The notes beneath the pieces are model-generated. The model made no database searches. It was given only the letters and a program-made list of their open reading frames with translations, and had not been told where the DNA came from. This document shows positions 13,615 through 19,845 of a DNA stretch of 21,411 bases, one piece after another. The DNA comes from an uncultured Collinsella sp. (lineage in GTDB: Bacteria > Actinomycetota > Coriobacteriia > Coriobacteriales > Coriobacteriaceae), in the NCBI GenBank assembly GCA_902494765.1, contig CABUUK010000040.1, forward strand, positions 1 to 21,411, in the 5' to 3' direction. The number at the start of each line of letters is the position of its first letter. The stretch's first letter is position 1. The position numbers and the translations under genes were made by a program.

Positions 13615-14868
13615 ATGGAAAGACGCGAACATACATACGGTTATGAGGATGCCATGGGCGTCACGCCGCCTCCCTGGACGGGTCCGGCGGTGGGCCTCAT
13701 GGACCTCGATGCGTTTTTTGCGAGCGTGGAGATGCTCGACCATCCCGAATGGCGCGGAAAACCGCTCATCGTGGGCGGAGACGCCGATTCGCGTGGCGTC
13801 GTGTCCACGTGTTCATATGAGGCACGTCGCTTTGGCGTGCACTCCGCCATGCCCTCGGCCGAGGCACGGCGTCTGTGTCCTCAGGCCATTTGGACGCACG
13901 GGCATTTTGATCGCTACCGCGAGGTGAGCGCGCAGGTCATGGCGATTCTTGCCGAGGAGACGCCGCGCGTGGAGCGCGTATCCATCGACGAAGCCTTTAT
14001 CGATATCACACCGGGTCGCTTTGCGCCCGAAGACCCGTTGCTGGTTGCGCGGCGTATAAGCGACCGCGTGGCAGCGCTGGGAGTGACGTGCTCCATTGGT
14101 GTGGGCTGCAACAAGACGGTCGCAAAGATCGCAAGCGAGCGTGATAAGCCGTTTGGGCTGACCATCGTGCGCCCCGGAACCGAGCAGCGCTTTTTGGCCG
14201 CGCTGCCGGTATCTGCCATGAGCGGCATAGGGCGCTCGGCCGAGGAGCGACTGCGCCGCATGCGCATCTACACCCTCGGCGAGCTTTCGCGCGCGCCTGA
14301 GTCCACACTGGCCTCTATTTTTGGCGTCAACGGCGAACGCATGCGCCAGCGTGCGCTGGGACTCGAAATCTCCGAAGTCACGAGCCTCGATGAAAAGCGC
14401 GAGGTCAAGTCGGTCAGCAATGAACGCACCTTTGCTAAAGATTTGACTGAGCGTGGGGATATTGAGGCGGCGATTGCGCTGTTGGGAGAGTCAGTGGGAC
14501 GCCGCCTGCGCCGTCAGGGGCTGACGGGTGCCACGGTAACGCTCAAGCTTAAATATTCGTATGGCAGCGGACGCTCGGCGCAGCGGCGGCTTCCACACCC
14601 CACCGATGATGAGAATATCTTTGTTGCCGTAGCGCTCGAGCTGCTCGACAATATCTGGCAGGAAGGCATGCATGTGCGCCTGGCGGGCATCGGCATGAGC
14701 GACTTCGACCACCAAGGCGGCATCCAAACCGACCTGTTCTGCGAAGTCGATGACCGCGGGGCCCAATCCAGCGACCGACGCGACCTCTCCGTCGCCATCG
14801 ACGCCGTCCGAGACAAATTCGGCGACACCGCCCTATCCTTCGGCCGCCAATCCCGCTTCAACGATTAG
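13615..14868 (+). CDS. dinB: DNA polymerase IV (Y family)
   Basis: 417 residues. Pol IV is an error-prone translesion polymerase. Catalytic acidic residues are Asp30 (MDLDAFFASVE, 29-39) and Asp125-Glu126 (RVSIDEAFID); the SYEAR nucleotide-binding motif is at 67-71, and the helix-hairpin-helix region includes VSAMSGIGRSAEERLRRM. The little-finger domain holds VKSVSNERTF. QTDLF at 371-375 looks like a beta-clamp binding motif placed before a C-terminal segment, as in many actinobacterial DinB. The ATG at 13615 sits directly after a -10 box; an alternative ATG at 13654 has a weak GAGGA site and gives a normal N-terminus (MGVTPPPWTGPAVGLMDLDA), so the start is uncertain. No SOS (LexA) box is evident. 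It is the only plus-strand gene here, divergent from rpsP and convergent with rsfS. Confidence 0.95.
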   Translation: MERREHTYGYEDAMGVTPPPWTGPAVGLMDLDAFFASVEMLDHPEWRGKPLIVGGDADSRGVVSTCSYEARRFGVHSAMPSAEARRLCPQAIWTHGHFDRYREVSAQVMAILAEETPRVERVSIDEAFIDITPGRFAPEDPLLVARRISDRVAALGVTCSIGVGCNKTVAKIASERDKPFGLTIVRPGTEQRFLAALPVSAMSGIGRSAEERLRRMRIYTLGELSRAPESTLASIFGVNGERMRQRALGLEISEVTSLDEKREVKSVSNERTFAKDLTERGDIEAAIALLGESVGRRLRRQGLTGATVTLKLKYSYGSGRSAQRRLPHPTDDENIFVAVALELLDNIWQEGMHVRLAGIGMSDFDHQGGIQTDLFCEVDDRGAQSSDRRDLSVAIDAVRDKFGDTALSFGRQSRFND

Positions 14869-14878
14869 TCCCTGAGGC

Positions 14879-14921
14879 AAAAAGAAAGCCGGGTAGCTGC
14901 GGAAAACCGCAACTGCCCGGC
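14879..14921 (-). terminator. Terminator at the end of the rplU-to-rsfS block
   Basis: A near-perfect 15-bp stem (14888-14921) with one mismatch and a four-base loop. On the minus strand it is followed by TTTCTTTTT. It ends the transcript leaving rsfS. It lies 10 nt past the dinB stop, and the stem could also help stop dinB transcripts, although it lacks a T-tract in that direction. Confidence 0.88.
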
Positions 14922-14962
14922 GATATGCGTGAGGGTAGCTAAACCCCGTCTCAAATGAGCTA

Positions 14963-15418
14963 CTAGAGGAGGTTGAGGGGGAGCTGGGGGGCGTCTCCCC
15001 AGAGTTTCTCGAGGCGGTAGAAGTCGCGGGCTTCGGGAGTGAAGACGTGGACGACAACCGAACCGTAGTCCATGAGCATCCAGGTCTTCTGCTCGCGACC
15101 CTCGATGGAGAACGGGTGCTCGCCGCAAGCCTCGGCGACCTTCTCCTCGATCTCGTCGACGATAGAATCGACCTGGCGGTTGTTGGTACCGGTGGCAAGC
15201 ACAAAGTAGTCGCATACGTCGGAAAGCTCGGTCAGGTCGAGCACCTTAACGTCCTCGCCCTTCTTGTCGTAGGCGGCCTGTGCGGCGGCGCGGGCGACAT
15301 CCTCGGCGGCGACACCGCTCGCGGACAGCGAGGCGGCAGTGCGGTCGGACGTGGCGGCGAAGCTCTTGTGCTCCACATGTTCAAGAATCTGCTCGTCGGT
15401 CATGGTCTCGTCGGCCAT
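14963..15418 (-). CDS. rsfS: Ribosomal silencing factor RsfS
   Basis: 151 residues. RsfS binds L14 and blocks joining of the ribosomal subunits when nutrients are short. The conserved domain starts near residue 42: KVLDLTELSDVCDYFVLATG, RQVDSIVDEIEEKV, EGREQKTWMLMDYGSVVVHV and RDFYRLEKLWGDAPQLPL. It has an N-terminal extension of about 40 residues (rich in Asp, Glu, Ser, Ala) not usual in RsfS of about 110 residues. Start is ATG at 15418 with AAGAGG 6 nt upstream; no later start with a good site precedes the domain. It is 27 nt downstream of yqeK and last in the block. Confidence 0.94.
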   Translation of the reverse strand: MADETMTDEQILEHVEHKSFAATSDRTAASLSASGVAAEDVARAAAQAAYDKKGEDVKVLDLTELSDVCDYFVLATGTNNRQVDSIVDEIEEKVAEACGEHPFSIEGREQKTWMLMDYGSVVVHVFTPEARDFYRLEKLWGDAPQLPLNLL

Positions 15419-15445
15419 GGAATACCTCTTTCTAGACAGCCCGAG

Positions 15446-16054
15446 CTAGCGCAGCTGGGCGTAATGGTTGTAAATCGAAATAGCCGTGGGATAAAGATAG
15501 CGCCCGGACTGGATCACATAGACCAAACCCTGCGCAAAACAGGAGAAGAACAACTCGTCGAGCGACGACTCCCCCACCATCTTGCGCAGCGCATGCGCAT
15601 AGTCGCCGTGGCGGTTGGGCTCGATGGCATCGGCCACAAAGACCACCATATCGAGCGGCGTCATGTCGCAAGCGCCCACGGTATGACGGTCGACAGCCTG
15701 GAAAACGGCCGGCGACAACTCGGGGAAAAGCTGCGGAAGCTCATAGGCGGCAACAGGACCATGCAAAAGCGGCGTCGCGGCGGAAGGAGAACCGGCAATC
15801 TTAATGCCGTAATGCAGAGCGCGCGTAACCAGCTCGTCGTCGGAGAGCACTTTGTCCCAGTCGTGGATCAAGCCGGCGGCAGCGGCATCAAAGCGGTCAA
15901 CGCCGTAGACCTCGGCCAGATGAAGTGCGGTCTCGGCAACACCCAGCGAATGCACATAGCGCTTGCGCTTATCCTTCATGCGAACATCGAGCAGCTCTTG
16001 AATGCGCTTGAGCAGTGCGCGCTCATCGCCCTCAAACTGATCCTCTACCGACAA
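15446..16054 (-). CDS. yqeK: HD-domain Ap4A hydrolase (YqeK family)
   Basis: 202 residues. YqeK proteins are HD-fold enzymes that cut diadenosine tetraphosphate symmetrically to two ADP. Metal-site residues are visible: His35 (RYVHSLGVAETA), His64-Asp65 (GLIHDWDK), His98 (LLHGPVAAYEL), His124 (VDRHTVG) and Asp142 (FVADAIEPNR). Start is TTG at 16054, 12 nt after nadD, with GGGGG upstream; no better in-frame start precedes the domain, and the ATG that overlaps the nadD stop is in another frame. nadD-yqeK-rsfS is a widely conserved order. Confidence 0.92.
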   Translation of the reverse strand: MSVEDQFEGDERALLKRIQELLDVRMKDKRKRYVHSLGVAETALHLAEVYGVDRFDAAAAGLIHDWDKVLSDDELVTRALHYGIKIAGSPSAATPLLHGPVAAYELPQLFPELSPAVFQAVDRHTVGACDMTPLDMVVFVADAIEPNRHGDYAHALRKMVGESSLDELFFSCFAQGLVYVIQSGRYLYPTAISIYNHYAQLR

Positions 16055-16066
16055 CGTAGACCCCCA

Positions 16067-16744
16067 TCACTCAAAATCTTCTTGGCCCAAATCGGCATAT
16101 AGCCTGCGTTTGCGAATGTAGCCGAGCACGGACTCGCTCGTAAGATAGCGCACGCTCATGCCGCGGGCAACTCGCTTACGAATGTTCGTCGAGCTGATCG
16201 CCAGCGCCGGAATCTGAATATAGCGCACGTCGAACGGCAGCCCCGACTCTTTGATTCGGGCACGCGCTGTATCGATATCAAAGCCCGGTCGTGTCGCCGC
16301 AATAAAGGTAGCAAGCTCAGCGATTCGTTCGGCATCATGCCAGGTCACGATATCGATAATCGCATCGGCGCCCGTAATAAAGTAGAGCTTTACCTGCGGC
16401 GGGTAAAAGTCGCGAAGGGCATGAAGCGTATCAGCCGTATAGGTTACGCCCGGGCGGTCGATCTCGAACCGGCTCGCCAAAAAGGCCGGGTTCGCGGCGG
16501 TGGCGAGGACCGTCATGGCATAACGGTCCTCGGCAGGCGTCACCGGCTTGTCAAGCTTAAAGGCAGGCGTGCCCGCCGGCATAAAGAGCACGGCATCCAA
16601 GTCGAGGGACTCACGCGCCTGCTCAGCGGTCACCAGGTGCCCGTAATGGATGGGATCAAAGGTGCCACCCATAATGCCGAGCCTAAACTCCTGCCCGTCC
16701 TCTAGAGGAAGCTCGGGCAGACCGATTCCACCGCGCAGCGACAT
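16067..16744 (-). CDS. nadD: Nicotinate-nucleotide adenylyltransferase
   Basis: 225 residues. NadD makes deamido-NAD from nicotinate mononucleotide and ATP. It is a nucleotidyltransferase: GIMGGTFDPIHYGHLVTAEQ (from 23) holds the HxGH motif and the C-terminal part holds AISSTNIRKR, the ISSTxxR motif. VLFMPAGTPAFK and FITGADAIIDIVTWHD are also typical. Start is ATG at 16744, joined to obgE as TAAGCCATG with GAGGGCGAG as ribosome binding site. This gives about 20 residues before the usual family start. Confidence 0.96.
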   Translation of the reverse strand: MSLRGGIGLPELPLEDGQEFRLGIMGGTFDPIHYGHLVTAEQARESLDLDAVLFMPAGTPAFKLDKPVTPAEDRYAMTVLATAANPAFLASRFEIDRPGVTYTADTLHALRDFYPPQVKLYFITGADAIIDIVTWHDAERIAELATFIAATRPGFDIDTARARIKESGLPFDVRYIQIPALAISSTNIRKRVARGMSVRYLTSESVLGYIRKRRLYADLGQEDFE

Positions 16745-16747
16745 GGC

Positions 16748-18214
16748 TTACTCGCCCTCCGAGGTCTCGGCATCGTCCTCGGCATCCGCCGCATCGACAA
16801 CCTCGACGCCCTCATCCGCAGCATCGGCCACGTCAATGGCCTCGACGGCAACGTCCTCGCCAGCATCCTCGAGCTCTTCGTACTCCGAGAAGTCCTCGGC
16901 GCCCTCAAAGTCAAAAGCGCGCTGGCAAATGCGGACCTCGTCGCCCGCACGGCAACCGGCCTTCTCGAGCGCGTCGTCAACACCCATACGCGCAAACTTA
17001 CGCTGCAGGTAAATGACGGCTTCCTCGTTTTCCCAGTCGGTCTGGATGACCATGCGCTCGATGGCACGACCGACCACGCGGAAGGCACCGGGCTCTTCCT
17101 GGACAATGCGGAAACGCTTCTCGCGCTGCAGGCGGCGACGCTCCCACTCCTCGTCGCGCAGATCGACCGGCTCATCAGAGACCGCCAGCTCGGCGCGAAG
17201 CTTAGCCACCTGCTCGCCCACGGCAAGCATCAGCGTGTTGAGGCCGGCGCCCGTAACAGCAGACACGGCAAAGAACATATGGCCATCGTCGAGCGCCGCA
17301 CGCTTAAGGTCGGCAATCTTGTCGGCCGTGCCCGGCGCATCACACTTGTTGGCAACGACGATCTGCGGACGCTCCGAAAGCTCGGCGCCATACTGCTCGA
17401 GCTCGCGGTTGATGATGCGATAGTCCTCGACCGGATCGCGATCCTCAAAACCACCCGTCATATCGACGACGTGCATGATGAGTGCCGTACGCTCAATGTG
17501 GCGCAGGAACTGGTGACCCAGGCCCTTGCCCTCGCTCGCGCCCTCGATGAGACCGGGGACGTCGGCAACGACGTAAGAATATTCGCCGGCACGCACCATG
17601 CCGAGGTTCGGCACGAGCGTGGTAAACGGGTAGTCAGCAATCTTGGGGCGGGCGGCACTCATGCGCGCAATGAGCGATGACTTACCCACCGAGGGAAAGC
17701 CCACAAGCGCGGCATCGGCCATAAGCTTCATCTCGAGCTCGATCCAGTGTTCCTCGGCAGGCTCGCCGAGCTGGGCAAAGGCCGGAGCGCGACGCACCGA
17801 CGTCACAAAGTGTGTGTTGCCCAGACCGCCGGCACCGCCGGGCGCCACGACAGCGCGCTCGCCGTCGTGCACCAGGTCGGCAATCTCGAACATCGGGGTC
17901 TGCGTCTCGGGATCGAGCTCGCGCACCACGGTACCCATAGGGACCTTGAGAATCAGGTCCTCGCCGCTCTTACCGTTACGACGGGCACCCTGCCCGTGCG
18001 TGCCGCGCTCGGCGCGGAAGTGATGCTTAAAGCGGTAATCGATCAGCGAAGACAGCTGAGCATCGGCCTGGATGACGACATTGCCGCCACGACCGCCGTC
18101 GCCGCCATCGGGGCCGCCCTTGGGGACAAATGCCTCGCGCCTAAACGACATGCATCCGGCTCCGCCGTCGCCGCCGCACACGTTAATGCGGCTGATATCG
18201 GTGAACTGTGACAA
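16748..18214 (-). CDS. obgE: GTPase ObgE/CgtA
   Basis: 488 residues. Obg is an essential GTPase in 50S assembly and stress control. The glycine-rich Obg fold (1-158) includes GGDGGAGCMSFRREAFVPKG and GGPDGGDGGRGG. The G domain has G1 GFPSVGKS (172-179), DYPFTTLVPNLG (switch I), G3 DVPG (218-221), G4 NKCD (289-292) and G5 SAV (318-320). The OCT domain typical of Gram-positive Obg spans about 370-435 (FRVVGRAIERMVIQTDWENE). An acidic tail of about 50 residues follows. Start is TTG at 18214 with AGGAGG 8 nt upstream; no ATG fits. It is directly downstream of the rpmA terminator, so its level is probably set by read-through. Confidence 0.97.
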   Translation of the reverse strand: MSQFTDISRINVCGGDGGAGCMSFRREAFVPKGGPDGGDGGRGGNVVIQADAQLSSLIDYRFKHHFRAERGTHGQGARRNGKSGEDLILKVPMGTVVRELDPETQTPMFEIADLVHDGERAVVAPGGAGGLGNTHFVTSVRRAPAFAQLGEPAEEHWIELEMKLMADAALVGFPSVGKSSLIARMSAARPKIADYPFTTLVPNLGMVRAGEYSYVVADVPGLIEGASEGKGLGHQFLRHIERTALIMHVVDMTGGFEDRDPVEDYRIINRELEQYGAELSERPQIVVANKCDAPGTADKIADLKRAALDDGHMFFAVSAVTGAGLNTLMLAVGEQVAKLRAELAVSDEPVDLRDEEWERRRLQREKRFRIVQEEPGAFRVVGRAIERMVIQTDWENEEAVIYLQRKFARMGVDDALEKAGCRAGDEVRICQRAFDFEGAEDFSEYEELEDAGEDVAVEAIDVADAADEGVEVVDAADAEDDAETSEGE

Positions 18215-18222
18215 CAGAATCG

Positions 18223-18228
18223 CCTCCT
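18223..18228 (-). promoter_or_regulatory. Ribosome binding site of obgE
   Basis: AGGAGG with an 8-nt spacer to TTG 18214. It begins 2 nt after the T-tract of the rpmA terminator, so terminator and start region are physically joined. Confidence 0.85.
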
Positions 18229-18230
18229 AC

Positions 18231-18274
18231 AAAAAAGAGGGAGACCCTTGAATCCTAAAACTCAAGTGCCTCCC
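18231..18274 (-). terminator. Terminator between rpmA and obgE
   Basis: GGGAG/CTCCC and CTTGA/TCAAG form an interrupted stem (18239-18274) with a 10-nt loop, followed on the minus strand by six T residues (18236-18231). The mismatches in the stem make it weaker than the others here, consistent with partial read-through to obgE. Confidence 0.78.
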
Positions 18275-18299
18275 ACATATGTGCTCTATGAAGGGTGAA

Positions 18300-18557
18300 T
18301 TACGCGTTCGCGAGCGGGCGTACGCTGACCCTGTGCTTGATACCCTTGTGGAACTCAACGGTACCGTCGACCAGCGCGAACAGCGTGTCGTCCTTACCAC
18401 GGCCAACGTTCTCACCCGGGTGGATGTGCGTGCCGTGCTGACGGACGAGAATCGTGCCCGTGGTTACCGTCTGGCCGGCATAGCGCTTCGTGCCAAGGCG
18501 CTGACCGCGGGAGTCACGGCCATTACGGGAGGAACCGAGTCCTTTTTTGTGTGCCAT
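18300..18557 (-). CDS. rpmA: 50S ribosomal protein L27
   Basis: 85 residues, the usual size. L27 reaches the peptidyl-transferase centre with its N-terminus. MAHKKGLGSSRNGRDSRGQR and LGTKRYAGQTVTTGTILVRQ are diagnostic. It begins directly at AHKKG and lacks the N-terminal extension that is cleaved by the protease Prp in Firmicutes; in agreement, no prp gene lies between rplU and rpmA. Start is ATG at 18557; the ribosome binding site is poor (AGTAGG). It is 33 nt after rplU. Confidence 0.98.
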   Translation of the reverse strand: MAHKKGLGSSRNGRDSRGQRLGTKRYAGQTVTTGTILVRQHGTHIHPGENVGRGKDDTLFALVDGTVEFHKGIKHRVSVRPLANA

Positions 18558-18590
18558 TGTGTATACCTACTCTTTCGTTACGAGTGTAAT

Positions 18591-18965
18591 CTACTCGGCG
18601 ACGGGAGCCTCGGCAACAGCCTCGGCCTCTGCCTTGACAGCCTTCTTGGCGCGGGACGTAGCCTGGACCTTCACGATCTTCAGCTTGGTGAGCTGCTGAC
18701 GGTGACCCTTCAGACGACGATAGCGCTTACGCTTGTGGAACTTGAAGACCAGCTGCTTCTCGCCCTTGAACTGCTCAACGATCTGAGCGGTAACCTTGGC
18801 CTTGGCCAGCTTGTCGGGATCGGTGACGATCTTCTTACCATCGTTGAGGAAGATAACCGGCAGGGTGACCTTGTCGCCCTCATTGCCCTCGATCTTCTCG
18901 ACGGTGATGACATCGTCGGTGGCGACCTTGTACTGCTTGCCGCCCGTGTTAACGATTGCGTACAT
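18591..18965 (-). CDS. rplU: 50S ribosomal protein L21
   Basis: 124 residues. L21 binds 23S rRNA next to L20. MYAIVNTGGKQYKVATDDVI, VEKIEGNEGDKV, KGEKQLVFKFHKRKRYRRLK and GHRQQLTKLKIVKV are typical. The last 20 or so residues form an Ala/Glu/Lys-rich tail beyond the usual end of about 103 residues. Start is ATG at 18965 with AAGGG upstream; the in-frame codon seven residues earlier is rejected because the family starts at MYAI. It is first in its transcript and has a strong promoter. Confidence 0.98.
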   Translation of the reverse strand: MYAIVNTGGKQYKVATDDVITVEKIEGNEGDKVTLPVIFLNDGKKIVTDPDKLAKAKVTAQIVEQFKGEKQLVFKFHKRKRYRRLKGHRQQLTKLKIVKVQATSRAKKAVKAEAEAVAEAPVAE

Positions 18966-19007
18966 GTTTACTTGCCCTTCATGCATCAGTTAGTGCAACA
19001 GCCGAAT

Positions 19008-19036
19008 ATAGTAGCAGGCGAAAATACCCCCGTCAA
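19008..19036 (-). promoter_or_regulatory. Promoter of rplU-rpmA
   Basis: TTGACG (-35, 19031-19036) and TACTAT (-10, 19008-19013) on the minus strand with a 17-nt spacer. The -35 box contains the TGA stop of the upstream DUF2344 gene. Transcription would start near 19001, 36 nt before rplU. It is the best promoter in the window. Confidence 0.78.
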
Positions 19037-19845
19037 CGAGTATGTGGAGCAAATCCACAAGTTCGCACAGGTATGGGGCTGACGAGTCGGCCCTCGTCGT
19101 CCTCGCATGCTTGATTCTGACGCTCGACATCGTAGGAGCAGATGGTCACGAGGTCTTGCATACCGGTGGAAACAATAGGTGCATCCACGCCCGGGGTCAA
19201 GCCCTGCAACAAAACATCAGCAGCAGAAAGCAAAATTTCCGGACGCATAGAGCCCTCGTTGTCGGCATGGGTGTCGAGCATGAGCACCAAATGGTCCGGG
19301 CGCTCCCCCGCCGTGAGCTCATAGCCAACGAGCGTGTGATCCAAATCCAAGCGCTTGCTCTTTTTGCCGCGCGCGTAGTCGATGCCATGATCCGCGCGCA
19401 GCGTGTCGATCGCACGACGCACCTCGTCGGCGCTTACGGGCGCCTCGGGATCCAGGTGTAAGTCGATGCGATACGACAGGCGCGTGAGCTGCGCCGTCAA
19501 TGCCGGCGTGCGCACGTCGATGTACGCCGCCTCGATGGGCGCCAGATCGGCCGGAGACGCCGCAGCTAGGCGCTCAAACGCCTCGTCGAGCGCCACGAAC
19601 TCGGTCATAAACAGGTCATACCACTCGCAGGTCGACGACGTACCAACCGGTAGCGCCGAAGAGAAGCCCACGCGCATGTGCGGAGAGAAGCCCTGCGTGA
19701 CGGCATAGGGAAGTCCCGCACGGCGCACGATGCGCTCAATGGTATGGATCACTTCGAGATGGCCCAGGTACTTAAGGCGATCGCGCTTGCCATAGCGAAC
19801 ACGAAGTCTAAAGAGCGTGGGGTTGTCGGTCAGGCGCTCACTCAT
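19033..19845 (-). CDS. DUF2344 protein, partner of radical SAM enzyme (TIGR03936 type)
   Basis: 270 residues. It matches the radical-SAM-linked DUF2344 family: FRLRVRYGKRDRLKYLGHLE, RAGLPYAVTQGFSPHMRVGF and SSALPVGTSSTCEWYDL are the conserved N-terminal blocks. The biochemical role of this family is unknown. Its ATG at 19845 overlaps the stop of the radical SAM gene as ATGA, so the two are made together. The pair precedes rplU-rpmA-obgE, an arrangement seen in many bacteria, often with an RNase E/G gene between; that gene is absent here. A link to ribosome or RNA modification is inference from context only. Confidence 0.9.
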   Translation of the reverse strand: MSERLTDNPTLFRLRVRYGKRDRLKYLGHLEVIHTIERIVRRAGLPYAVTQGFSPHMRVGFSSALPVGTSSTCEWYDLFMTEFVALDEAFERLAAASPADLAPIEAAYIDVRTPALTAQLTRLSYRIDLHLDPEAPVSADEVRRAIDTLRADHGIDYARGKKSKRLDLDHTLVGYELTAGERPDHLVLMLDTHADNEGSMRPEILLSAADVLLQGLTPGVDAPIVSTGMQDLVTICSYDVERQNQACEDDEGRLVSPIPVRTCGFAPHTR

